Assembly: GCA_030656075.1 (NCBI GenBank)
Contig: JAUSOT010000096.1
Span: forward strand, 1 to 42,310
Origin: Candidatus Cloacimonadales bacterium
GTDB lineage: Bacteria; Cloacimonadota; Cloacimonadia; Cloacimonadales; TCS61
Length of the DNA: 42,310 nucleotides
Direction: 5' to 3'
Each line of letters starts with the position of its first letter. Within the stretch, counting starts at the first letter, position 1. This document shows positions 8,819-17,890 of the stretch, one piece after another. The position numbers and the translations under genes are program-made. Below the pieces are notes generated by a model. The model saw only the letters and a list, made by a program, of their open reading frames with translations, was not told where the DNA came from and did not search any database.

Positions 8819-10024
8819 ATGAGTTTCCAGATTTCTCACAGAGCGAAGGCGATAAAACCTTCACCTACTCTCACTGTTTCCGCTCTGGCCAAGAAGATGA
8901 GGTCGGAAGGAATCGATGTGATCAATTTTGGGGTTGGCGAGCCGGATTTCAATACACCGGACTACATCAAGAATGCAGCGATCAAGGCAATTAACGACAA
9001 CTTTACACGTTATACGGAATCTTCCGGTATCCTTGAATTACGACAAGCGATTGCTGCCAAACTGAAACGCGATAACAACATCGATTGCAATCCGCAGGAT
9101 ATTCTGGTTTCGCCGGGTGCCAAAGCTTCCATTACTGCTGTACTCATGACGATTTGCGATCCGCGCGACGAAATTTTGATTCCTTCTCCCTATTGGGTCA
9201 GCTATACATCCCTGGTGGAAATGGTCGATGCCTTCCCGATTTTACTTCCCACCCGCATGGCTTCAAATTTCAAGATTTCAGCAGAACAATTAGATGAAGC
9301 ATTGACTTCGTTGAGCAATCCTAAAGCGCTGATTCTAAATTCTCCCAATAATCCGACCGGTTCTGTTTATAAGTTGAAAGAACTGGAAAAAATAGCTGAA
9401 GTCTGCCGGAAACATGATATAATGATCATTTCCGATGAAATATATGAAAAACTGATTTATGATGGAATGAAACATGTCTCGATTGCGTCTATCAGTGATG
9501 AAGTTCGTGAACGGACAATTTTGATAAACGGAGTTTCCAAAGCCTATGCGATGACCGGCTGGCGGTTGGGTTATGCTGCCGGTCCCACCGAGATCATAAA
9601 GCGGGCAGCCAGAATTCAAAGTCACACAACTTCCTGTGTAAATTCGATCACTCAGAAAGCTGCCGTTGTGGCTCTGAATGAATGTGATGGAAGTGTTGAA
9701 AGAATGCGTAATGAATTCGAGAAACGCCGCAATTTCCTGGTAGATGAATTGAATAAAATTCCCAACGTGAAGTGTAGTATGCCGCATGGCGCTTTTTATA
9801 CGATGCCGAGTATCTCGTATTATTTGCACAATAATAATCTTGGCATCAAGAATTCTGTGCAGATGTGCGAATATATTTTAAAGGAATATCATGTGGCAAT
9901 TGTGGCGGGATCAGCTTTTGGAGCAGATAAATTCGTACGATTTTCTTATGCAACGAGCCTGGAAAATATTAAGGAAGGCGTGAACAGATTTAAGAACGCA
10001 CTTCTAAATTGTGTGAAGCATTGA
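8819..10024 (+). CDS. Class I pyridoxal-phosphate aminotransferase (aspartate aminotransferase family)
   Basis: 401 aa; 'NSPNNPTGSVY', 'SDEIYEKLIYDG', 'GVSKAYAMTGWRLGYAAG'. Confidence 0.93.
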   Translation: MSFQISHRAKAIKPSPTLTVSALAKKMRSEGIDVINFGVGEPDFNTPDYIKNAAIKAINDNFTRYTESSGILELRQAIAAKLKRDNNIDCNPQDILVSPGAKASITAVLMTICDPRDEILIPSPYWVSYTSLVEMVDAFPILLPTRMASNFKISAEQLDEALTSLSNPKALILNSPNNPTGSVYKLKELEKIAEVCRKHDIMIISDEIYEKLIYDGMKHVSIASISDEVRERTILINGVSKAYAMTGWRLGYAAGPTEIIKRAARIQSHTTSCVNSITQKAAVVALNECDGSVERMRNEFEKRRNFLVDELNKIPNVKCSMPHGAFYTMPSISYYLHNNNLGIKNSVQMCEYILKEYHVAIVAGSAFGADKFVRFSYATSLENIKEGVNRFKNALLNCVKH

Positions 10025-10084
10025 GCAACGATAAAATGAAACAACCATGTTTGAGAAACACACAGGAGGATGATTTAATTGGCA

Positions 10085-10116
10085 AACCCCCTGTGTCCCC
10101 CTTGACATGGGGAGAA
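10085..10116 (+). repeat. Copy of the aaccccct-n-tccccctt-n-gggga intergenic repeat
   Basis: aaccccctgtgtcccccttgacatggggagaa; matches reverse complement of ~33487-33518. Confidence 0.7.
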
Positions 10117-10144
10117 TAAGGAAAAAGGACATTTTTGTAATCAT

Positions 10145-10357
10145 ATGAAAAGTGATTTTCGAGAAGAAATAGCCAGAAGAAAACAGGAAAGACGGCGTCA
10201 GAGTTCCAATACCTGGGTCAATATGTTTCTCCGAATTCTGTTATTTGCAGCGATCATCATTGTCATCCGGCATTTCGGCAAGATCCGCGCCGAAAAGATT
10301 GGCGTTATGCTGCAATCTCATACAGCTGATACAACAGAAGTTATAGAAGATAAATAG
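10145..10357 (+). CDS. Small hypothetical protein with one predicted TM segment
   Basis: 70 aa; basic N-terminus then FLRILLFAAIIIVI; sits between aminotransferase and kinase genes. Confidence 0.55.
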   Translation: MKSDFREEIARRKQERRRQSSNTWVNMFLRILLFAAIIIVIRHFGKIRAEKIGVMLQSHTADTTEVIEDK

Positions 10358-10388
10358 TCAAAATTGAATTGGTAAATAGGAAAAATAA

Positions 10389-11285
10389 TTGAAACTGGTG
10401 ATTGTTGGTTCAGTTGCGCTGGATGCCGTGAAAACACCTTACGGAGAAGTAGAAAATGTACTGGGCGGCTCGGCAGTCTATGCCTCTATCGCCAGTATAA
10501 ATTTTTGTGAAACAGGCATAGTCGGCGTGGTGGGAAGAGACTTTCCGCAAGAGCATATCGAACTTCTGAAAGAAGACGGCATCTGCCTGGAAGGTTTGCA
10601 GAAAAAAGCTGGAAAAACCTTCTTCTGGAAAGGTGTTTATAACAATCTGAATAACGCGGAAACTCTCGATACACAACTGAATGTCTTTGCCGATTTCAAT
10701 CCCGTCATTCCCGAAAACTATCGGAACTGTGATTTTCTGTTTCTGGGAAATATCGATCCTATTCTGCAAATGCAAGTTCTGGATCAAGTCAAAAATCCGG
10801 TTTTAACGGCGATGGATACCATGAATTTCTGGATCACCGGCAAACGTCCGGAACTTTTGGAAGTGATCAAACGGATCGATGTTCTGTTCATCAATGAAGA
10901 AGAGATCCACATGCTGACGGAAGAGAAAAATATTCTGAAGGCAGCACAAATAGCCCAGGATATGGGTCCCAAACTGATTGTGATAAAACGTGGGGAATAC
11001 GGAGCTTTGGCCTACAGCAGAGATTTTCTATTTTTCAGTCCGGTTTTTCCAGTCCTGGATGTGGTCGATCCCACCGGAGCGGGAGATTCTTTTGCCGGAG
11101 GTTTCATGGGCTATCTGGCTGCATCCGGAAAAGTGGATTATCCGGAAATTCGGAAAGCCATGATGTATGGAACGGTCACGGCTTCTCTCACCGTCGAAGA
11201 TTTCAGTTTAAATAAATTGAAAAATGCTGACAGAAAATTCATCGAGGATCGCCTTCAAAAGCTAAGAGAATATGTTGAGTTTTAA
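10389..11285 (+). CDS. PfkB-family carbohydrate/nucleoside kinase (TTG start)
   Basis: 298 aa; N-terminal 'VLGGSAVYASIA' and C-terminal 'VVDPTGAGDSFAGGFMGYLA' PfkB signatures. Confidence 0.9.
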   Translation: MKLVIVGSVALDAVKTPYGEVENVLGGSAVYASIASINFCETGIVGVVGRDFPQEHIELLKEDGICLEGLQKKAGKTFFWKGVYNNLNNAETLDTQLNVFADFNPVIPENYRNCDFLFLGNIDPILQMQVLDQVKNPVLTAMDTMNFWITGKRPELLEVIKRIDVLFINEEEIHMLTEEKNILKAAQIAQDMGPKLIVIKRGEYGALAYSRDFLFFSPVFPVLDVVDPTGAGDSFAGGFMGYLAASGKVDYPEIRKAMMYGTVTASLTVEDFSLNKLKNADRKFIEDRLQKLREYVEF

Positions 11286-11564
11286 TAAAACTATAATTTA
11301 CATCAATATTATTGAATTATTTGATAACTGTGTCGGAATGCCACACCAAACTGTAGAAATATTTCCGCAATTTTCCTCCCTGCCAAACTACCATTTTCAG
11401 GTGAAATATTTTTCCGTTACATTGTTTTAATGTTTTATTAAATAATAAGATATGAAAAAGTTAAAACCAATTCATGAAATTCCGTTGTCGGTTGATTTTT
11501 TAAGGAATGTAACTTGCATTTAATGTTTGAGAAAGTTGTAGTTTTTTTTTAGGGGGCGGATATA

Positions 11565-12386
11565 ATGAAGTGGAGGATTTTAAACTCCGGCAAGTGTGGT
11601 TCAGCCGAAAATATGGCGATCGACGAAGCCATATTAAGCGGTATTATCAAAGGAACCTCGCTGCCTACAATCCGTTTCTATGATTGGCAATCTTCCACGG
11701 CTTCCTGCGGGTATAATCAAATTGCCGAAAAAGAGGTTGATTTCGCAGCTTTGCAGAAATTTGGTTTCGGCTTTGTACGTCGTCCTACCGGTGGAAGATT
11801 AGTTTTGCACGATCACGAAGTAACTTATGCAGTAATAGTTCCCATTTCAGGAAAACTGGATGGCAATGTAACGGAATCATATTCGGAGATCAGTAGAGCG
11901 CTGGCTACCGGTCTCAAAATTCTGGGGATCGAGGTGGAACTGGAAAAGGGAAATCTCAGTTCTGCTCATCAACGACAGGAAGCTAATCCCTGCTTTGCCA
12001 GCAGTTCCAGGTATGAACTGGCTTATCGAAATAAAAAAATCGTCGGCAGCGCTCAAGTGCGAAAAAGTGGCGTTCTATTACAACATGGCTCGATCCTGCT
12101 GAATTATAATCAGAGTAAATTGGCAAATATAATACCGGGATTATCGGAAGCAGAAAGAAACCGACTCTCGAATTATCTCGCCAATAAAACTATCGCCATC
12201 AACGAAATACTGGAGCAACCTGCATCGTATGAAGATGCTGTGCTGGCTTTAACTGCCGGCTTTGAGAAAACCTGGCTGTTTGATACTTTTGCAGCTTGTA
12301 AAGATATTGATATTGATGAAAGAAACGAAGTATTAAGGCTGATGAACAGTAAATACTTGACAGATGAATGGAATAAAAGAAAATAA
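11565..12386 (+). CDS. Lipoate-protein ligase A / octanoyltransferase (LipM-like)
   Basis: 273 aa; 'GSAENMAIDEAIL', 'VRRPTGGRLVLHDHEVTYAVI', 'NPCFASSSRYELAYRNKKIVGSAQVRKSGVLLQHGSILL'. Confidence 0.88.
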   Translation: MKWRILNSGKCGSAENMAIDEAILSGIIKGTSLPTIRFYDWQSSTASCGYNQIAEKEVDFAALQKFGFGFVRRPTGGRLVLHDHEVTYAVIVPISGKLDGNVTESYSEISRALATGLKILGIEVELEKGNLSSAHQRQEANPCFASSSRYELAYRNKKIVGSAQVRKSGVLLQHGSILLNYNQSKLANIIPGLSEAERNRLSNYLANKTIAINEILEQPASYEDAVLALTAGFEKTWLFDTFAACKDIDIDERNEVLRLMNSKYLTDEWNKRK

Positions 12387-12485
12387 AATAGAGAAAAAGG
12401 GAAGTGTCTAAAAAAAAATTGACACGATTTTTCTCGTATTTATTTTTGTTTGAAGCGAAATTATTAATCATAGGGGGAGATTTCG

Positions 12486-15400
12486 ATGCAAAGAAAAATT
12501 CTTTTTTTGCTGATTGCGACGATGCTGATAAGTACTTCGTTATTTGCGGGTACTACAGGAAAACTGGCTGGTAAAGTTACCGATGATAAGGGAAATGCAA
12601 TCCCATTTGCACAAATCGTTTTAGAGGGCCCTGAAATTGGTGCAGAAACCAAGGAAAATGGTTATTATATTATTATCAATATTCCTCCGGGCGATTATAC
12701 TGTGGCTTGTATGCGTCAAAGTTTCCAAACTCAAAAATCCACAGGAGTTAAAATCAATCTCGATTTAACTACGATTCAAAACTTTACATTAGTTACCCAG
12801 GCTGTTGAGATTATTGGTATTAAAGTAACAGAAGCAGTTGTCGACAAGGTTCAACCAACTAAAACCGGTTCAGGACTGTCGATTTCTGCGGAAAGTATCG
12901 AAAATGTAGCTGTAACCGACCTGGCAGGAATCATTGCTATCCAGCCGGGTGTTTCTATTACTAACGGCGAAGTACACTTCCGGGGAGGTAGAGGCAACGA
13001 AGTATCATATACTGTGGATGGTATGTCAGTTTCCGACCCGGTGGACGGCGGAGCTGCCCTCACAGTCGATATGGATGCCGTTGCTTTTACTGACGTTAAA
13101 ACCGGTGGTTTCACTGCCGAATATGGCAACGCTCAATCCGGTATTGTGAACATCATCACAAGATCCGGTTCAGATGTTTATACCGGAAAGATCGAAGGAA
13201 TTTCCGATCATTTGATTCCCGATTCCTACAATTCCAACGAGGATGAAATCAAATTCACCTTGGGCGGTCCGGTCTTGGGTCCAATTGCGCCATCTCTAAA
13301 AAATAAATTCACTTTCTTTGTAAACGGTAGTGGCAGTTGGTATGATGGCAGGTATTATAAAGAATATAAAAATGATCCTGTTGAGGAGTTGAAATACCTG
13401 ACGATCCAGAACTTTGAACCGAACGATCCTTATGCCGGCAGAAAAGATTTTATCGGTTTTGATCGGGGTAACAGAAATTATAATGACTATAATGCAAATG
13501 CAAAATTTAAGTACGAAATAAATAAACTGGCAAATCTGACTTTCTCCGTCCGGGGCGATAAATCAATTTGGAAACCCTTTAATTATTCCTGGAAATATTC
13601 TCTTGATCATTATCAAGCTTTAGAAAACAATCAGATTCAATATGCTATGACCTATGATCATACTTTTAATTCGCAGACGAACCTGAAAGTGAAAGCCAGC
13701 TACTATCATAAAGATATTGTACGCGGTCCTATCGGTTTAAACCTGGACGACTTCTTTGTATTAGATGAAGCTAATTTCGATTCATTAGCTACCAATGACA
13801 TGAATGAATGTACAGGTATCGATTATCTTACTGATTTAGATAACCCTGGTGTAATTGGTGATGAGAGGATTTACGACTGGACGATCACGTCGGACGGAAT
13901 AGAAAAAGAGCTTAGTAAATATACAAATTTTGTAAGACCGGGCTCTATTTTTGGTTTCTTCCAGGATGACGAAAACAGCATTTTCAATCTACGTACCGAT
14001 TTTGAATACCAGCTCAACCAGATCCACGGTTTTAAAACCGGATTCGAATTGATTAAACACAACATTAAGAAAAACCAGGTAACCTCTCCCTGGGTTTTAG
14101 ACAAAACTCGTTACGATCGATATTTGTCTAATGCTACTCCAACCTACTGGTTTTATGATTTCTCTACCGCCAACGCAGATTCTATCGATATTTACGTAAA
14201 CCGTTACGACTTGGATATTAAACCAAATTCAACTGTTTACTATACGAATACTGCTCCGGGAGATGAACTGATCAATAAATACTTTAAAGCCAACACCTAT
14301 AACTTGGATGATTATTACGCAGCCACTAAAGCTGCTTCGGGAAATACGGATGGTTACGAAGCCAATCCTATCCAGGGTGCGTTTTATCTGCAGGATAAAA
14401 TGGAATGGGAAGGCATGATCGTTAATGCCGGCTTGCGTTTTGACTTCTGGTATCTCGGTGAAAGATATAAGATTATCCGAGATGGCGGAATCGCTTCCTG
14501 GGAAGATTTTGATAAAGATGAAAGATTCCAGATGATGGTTTCTCCCCGTCTTGGTGTTTCTCATCCCATTTCCGAAACTGCTGTGATGCACTTTGCTTAC
14601 AACTACCAGAACCAACTTCCGCAAATGCAATATATTTTCACCACACAAACCTGGGAAGATGCTATCACCAGCAACCAGAATATCGTAGTTGGTACTCCCG
14701 ATCTGAAACCTCAGATCACGGTTACCTATGAAGTTGGTTTGCAAAAGTCGTTCGGCGATTATTATGTAATGGATATTCAGGCGTACTACAAAAATATCTA
14801 TAATTATGTGAGTACGAAAGAAGTAGCTGATACATCAGACAGTAACGTTACATGGTATAAATATATTTCTGAAGACTATGGTAGCGCCCGAGGTATCGAC
14901 TTGAACCTGGAAAGAAGTTTATATGGCAATATCATGGGATCGGTTTCCTACTCTCTGGCCTGGGCTAATGGGAACAACTCCGATACGGTCATTCAAACCG
15001 AAACGACCAACCTGAGAGAATTTCCGCTGGATTGGGATATGCGTCACAACTTCAGCCTCAGCCTCACTTTCACCGTTCCCAAAGATGAAGATTTCACGAT
15101 TCCTTTCACAGATATCACAACGCCGAAATTCATCACCGATGATTTCTCTATGAACTTCTTTTATAACATTGCCAGCGGAACGCCCTATACACCAACAACT
15201 CAGGAAAATAGACCCATGGATACAAATAGTAAGCTGAAACCATTTACCGAAAATGCCAACTTCCGCGTTAGCAAAAAAATCTGGCTAAATGACAAGACGA
15301 ATTTTAAGGCATATTTCCTGGTCGAAAACCTGTTTAATCGCAGAAATGTTTATGGTGTCTATTCTTACACAGGTTCTCCGTATTATGATGGAGCCAATAT

Positions 15401-15530
15401 CAGCGAACCTAACATCAACCCGCCTTACACTGCCGAGGAAGTTCAATATGTTCACGACCTCTCCACTATGAATCCGGGAAATGTCAGCCAGGGTCGCACC
15501 TACACATTCGGTGTTTCTTTCAATTTCTAA
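12486..15530 (+). CDS. TonB-dependent outer-membrane receptor with N-terminal carboxypeptidase-regulatory-like domain
   Basis: 1014 aa; 'GKLAGKVTDDKGNAIPFAQIVLEG', plug 'IQPGVSI...VHFRGGRGNEVSYTVDGMSVSDP', C-terminal 'GRTYTFGVSFNF'. Confidence 0.9.
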   Translation: MQRKILFLLIATMLISTSLFAGTTGKLAGKVTDDKGNAIPFAQIVLEGPEIGAETKENGYYIIINIPPGDYTVACMRQSFQTQKSTGVKINLDLTTIQNFTLVTQAVEIIGIKVTEAVVDKVQPTKTGSGLSISAESIENVAVTDLAGIIAIQPGVSITNGEVHFRGGRGNEVSYTVDGMSVSDPVDGGAALTVDMDAVAFTDVKTGGFTAEYGNAQSGIVNIITRSGSDVYTGKIEGISDHLIPDSYNSNEDEIKFTLGGPVLGPIAPSLKNKFTFFVNGSGSWYDGRYYKEYKNDPVEELKYLTIQNFEPNDPYAGRKDFIGFDRGNRNYNDYNANAKFKYEINKLANLTFSVRGDKSIWKPFNYSWKYSLDHYQALENNQIQYAMTYDHTFNSQTNLKVKASYYHKDIVRGPIGLNLDDFFVLDEANFDSLATNDMNECTGIDYLTDLDNPGVIGDERIYDWTITSDGIEKELSKYTNFVRPGSIFGFFQDDENSIFNLRTDFEYQLNQIHGFKTGFELIKHNIKKNQVTSPWVLDKTRYDRYLSNATPTYWFYDFSTANADSIDIYVNRYDLDIKPNSTVYYTNTAPGDELINKYFKANTYNLDDYYAATKAASGNTDGYEANPIQGAFYLQDKMEWEGMIVNAGLRFDFWYLGERYKIIRDGGIASWEDFDKDERFQMMVSPRLGVSHPISETAVMHFAYNYQNQLPQMQYIFTTQTWEDAITSNQNIVVGTPDLKPQITVTYEVGLQKSFGDYYVMDIQAYYKNIYNYVSTKEVADTSDSNVTWYKYISEDYGSARGIDLNLERSLYGNIMGSVSYSLAWANGNNSDTVIQTETTNLREFPLDWDMRHNFSLSLTFTVPKDEDFTIPFTDITTPKFITDDFSMNFFYNIASGTPYTPTTQENRPMDTNSKLKPFTENANFRVSKKIWLNDKTNFKAYFLVENLFNRRNVYGVYSYTGSPYYDGANISEPNINPPYTAEEVQYVHDLSTMNPGNVSQGRTYTFGVSFNF

Positions 15531-15568
15531 TGAAAAAAATAAATAAAATAGTTTAGGAGGATATAGAA

Positions 15569-16381
15569 ATGAGGAAAAGATTCTTAACCGTATTATTATT
15601 AATGGCATTGGCAAATTTCTTGCTCACCGCTCTCGCCTATGCTCAAGAAACAGCCAAAGAAACCACAGCAACCGAAGAAGTGATGGAAGGAGAAGCCATT
15701 GCAGAAGTGCCATTTGAAGAATCACCTCAAACTGGCGGATTGGAGATGTTTGCACGCAAAATAGTCGGAAGCGGCTTAGTTGACCTGTTCATTCAAGGTG
15801 GATTCGTGATGTACCCGATTCTGCTTTTATTGATCTGGGGTATTGCTACTATTATATGGAAAATAATTTCTCTCAGCTATGCCAAGATCAATTTGAAAGA
15901 ATTTTTAGATAAGCTGGTACCGCTTCTGCAAGAAAAAAAATATGCTGAAGCTACTAAATTGTGCGAAGAAACAAAAGGACCTGTTTCTGCTATTATTCAT
16001 AATGGTTTGCTTAAAGTAGATAAAGGTATCGAAGCTGTGGAAAAAGCAGTGGAAAATGCCGGTGTTATTGAAATGGCTTTTTTGGAAAAAGGTTTCATTC
16101 CGCTTTCCACTACGATTAATCTGGCACCCATGTTCGGTTTCTTTGGAACGATCGTTGGGATGATCCGTGCTTTCCGCGATATTGCTGCCGCCGGTGAAGT
16201 TGAACCTACTATCGTGGCTACCGGTATCCAGATCGCTCTGATCACAACTGCCGCCGGTCTGGCTGTGGCTATTCCCATGCAGTTCTTCAACAATATGTTC
16301 CTGGGAATGGTGGATGGTCTGGTGATGGATATGCAAAGAGGTTCCGAGAAGCTTATTGAAACCCTTGTTGAACATAAATAG
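15569..16381 (+). CDS. exbB: ExbB/TolQ/MotA-family proton channel protein with N-terminal extension
   Basis: 270 aa; 'LAPMFGFFGTIVGMIRAFRDIAAAGEVEPTIVATGIQIALITTAAGLAVAIP'. Confidence 0.92.
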   Translation: MRKRFLTVLLLMALANFLLTALAYAQETAKETTATEEVMEGEAIAEVPFEESPQTGGLEMFARKIVGSGLVDLFIQGGFVMYPILLLLIWGIATIIWKIISLSYAKINLKEFLDKLVPLLQEKKYAEATKLCEETKGPVSAIIHNGLLKVDKGIEAVEKAVENAGVIEMAFLEKGFIPLSTTINLAPMFGFFGTIVGMIRAFRDIAAAGEVEPTIVATGIQIALITTAAGLAVAIPMQFFNNMFLGMVDGLVMDMQRGSEKLIETLVEHK

Positions 16382-16387
16382 GGGGTA

Positions 16388-16807
16388 TTGATGCTTCGCA
16401 GAAAAAGAAAAGATATGGGAGGAATTCCCACCGCATCTATGTCGGATGTGGCTTTTCTGCTGCTTGTCTTCTTTCTATCAACTACCAAGTTCGATATCAA
16501 AAAAGGTCTGGGTATAAATCTTCCCGCTGCCAGTGCTGATACTACAACTAAAGTGAAACTCGATCCGAAGAATATCACCAAGGTCTGGATCGATGCGGAA
16601 GGTATGATCACCCTGAAAACTTTTGATACTGAAGAACAGATCAGCATCAATCAACTGGAAGGCAAGATCAGAAAAATCGTTTCCGGCAATTCGGAAATGG
16701 TGATTTCTCTGAAAACTGATAGAAAAAGTAAATACCAGAATATGGTTGTTGCACTTGATAAACTTCAAGCAGCAGGTGCAGAAAAAATATCGTTATCGAC
16801 GAATTAG
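16388..16807 (+). CDS. exbD: ExbD/TolR-family protein (first copy; start probably ATG 16391)
   Basis: 'IPTASMSDVAFLLLVFFLSTTKFDIKKGLGINLP'. Confidence 0.9.
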   Translation: MMLRRKRKDMGGIPTASMSDVAFLLLVFFLSTTKFDIKKGLGINLPAASADTTTKVKLDPKNITKVWIDAEGMITLKTFDTEEQISINQLEGKIRKIVSGNSEMVISLKTDRKSKYQNMVVALDKLQAAGAEKISLSTN

Positions 16808-16816
16808 GAAGGAACA

Positions 16817-17224
16817 ATGGCCAAGATAAAGAAAGCTGCAAGACCGGAGACGCTGATCCCGACTGCCTCTATGTCCGACATTGCCTTCCTGCTACTCCTT
16901 TTCTTCATGGTTTCCACCGTGTTTGTGAGAGAAAAAGGTTTGAAGGTAAGATTACCCCGGGCAGAAACCATTCAAAAAATCCCGCGCAGTCATTCCGCTA
17001 CTATTTATGTGGATAGGAACGGTACTATTTCCATTGATGATATGGTCGTTTCCATTCCCGATGTACAGTGGGTGATGCAGAAAAAATTATTGGAAGATTT
17101 CAATGTGATAGCTTGCTTCAGAACAGACAGAGATGCCAGCTACGGTTATATGTCAGATATTTTAAATCGACTTCGCGAGGCTGGAACCTTGCGGGTTTCC
17201 TTTGAAGCTAAGCTGAAAAGGTAG
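16817..17224 (+). CDS. exbD: ExbD/TolR-family protein (second copy)
   Basis: 'IPTASMSDIAFLLLLFFMVSTVFVREKGLKVRLP'. Confidence 0.9.
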   Translation: MAKIKKAARPETLIPTASMSDIAFLLLLFFMVSTVFVREKGLKVRLPRAETIQKIPRSHSATIYVDRNGTISIDDMVVSIPDVQWVMQKKLLEDFNVIACFRTDRDASYGYMSDILNRLREAGTLRVSFEAKLKR

Positions 17225-17869
17225 GTGATTATGGACAAAAAAATAAACGATTGGAAAGATATTGCTGATTCGTATTACGATAAAGCGGTCAGCCTCGCCA
17301 TCCTTTTCCTGCTTTTTGCGTTCATAGTTTCGCCCAAGATCGAAGTGAAACCTTATGAAGTTCAGCTCAAAGATATTGAGGCAATAGATATCCCGCCGGA
17401 AATCAAGGAAAGGATCAAACCACCGGAAGAAGCTGTGAAACCGGTAGTAGAAATCGTGATCGATGAAGAACTGGAAGGCGATGATGATGAAGATATCGAA
17501 ATAATTTCCACGATCGAAAAAACCACACTTGATCCCTACGAAGAGATCACGGAAAATATTATCGGCAAAACTTCAAAATTCGTGATTTATGAAGATGCTC
17601 CCTTCCCAATCAAGAAAACACTTCCGAAATATCCTGATTTTGCCAAACAGGCTGGTATTCAAGGTGAAGTTTGGGTGGAAGTGGAAGTATTTGCCGATGG
17701 TTCGGTTGGTGCGATAGAGATCAAGAAATCCTTAATGGCTGGTCCCGGCGGATTGGATGAAGCTGCCATCAAAGCAGTAAGACAATGGGAATTTTCTCCT
17801 GCCAAAAGCGGTGGAAAAGCCGTGGCCTGCTGGGTCACATTCCCGGTTATCTTCAATTTAGAAAAATAA
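17225..17869 (+). CDS. tonB: TonB-family energy transducer
   Basis: 214 aa; N-terminal TM; C-terminal 'PKYPDFAKQAGIQGEVWVEVEVFADGSVGAIEIKKS...LDEAAIKAVRQWEFSPAKSGGKAVACWVTFPVIF'. Confidence 0.93.
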   Translation: MIMDKKINDWKDIADSYYDKAVSLAILFLLFAFIVSPKIEVKPYEVQLKDIEAIDIPPEIKERIKPPEEAVKPVVEIVIDEELEGDDDEDIEIISTIEKTTLDPYEEITENIIGKTSKFVIYEDAPFPIKKTLPKYPDFAKQAGIQGEVWVEVEVFADGSVGAIEIKKSLMAGPGGLDEAAIKAVRQWEFSPAKSGGKAVACWVTFPVIFNLEK

Positions 17870-17890
17870 AATACTCATTGGGGGAAATAT

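Noticed and set aside
14229-14744. 171-aa minus-strand ORF inside the TonB-dependent receptor
   Set aside because: Shadow ORF of a confident coding region.
15997-16650. 217-aa minus-strand ORF opposite exbB/exbD
   Set aside because: Antisense to well-supported ExbB and ExbD genes.
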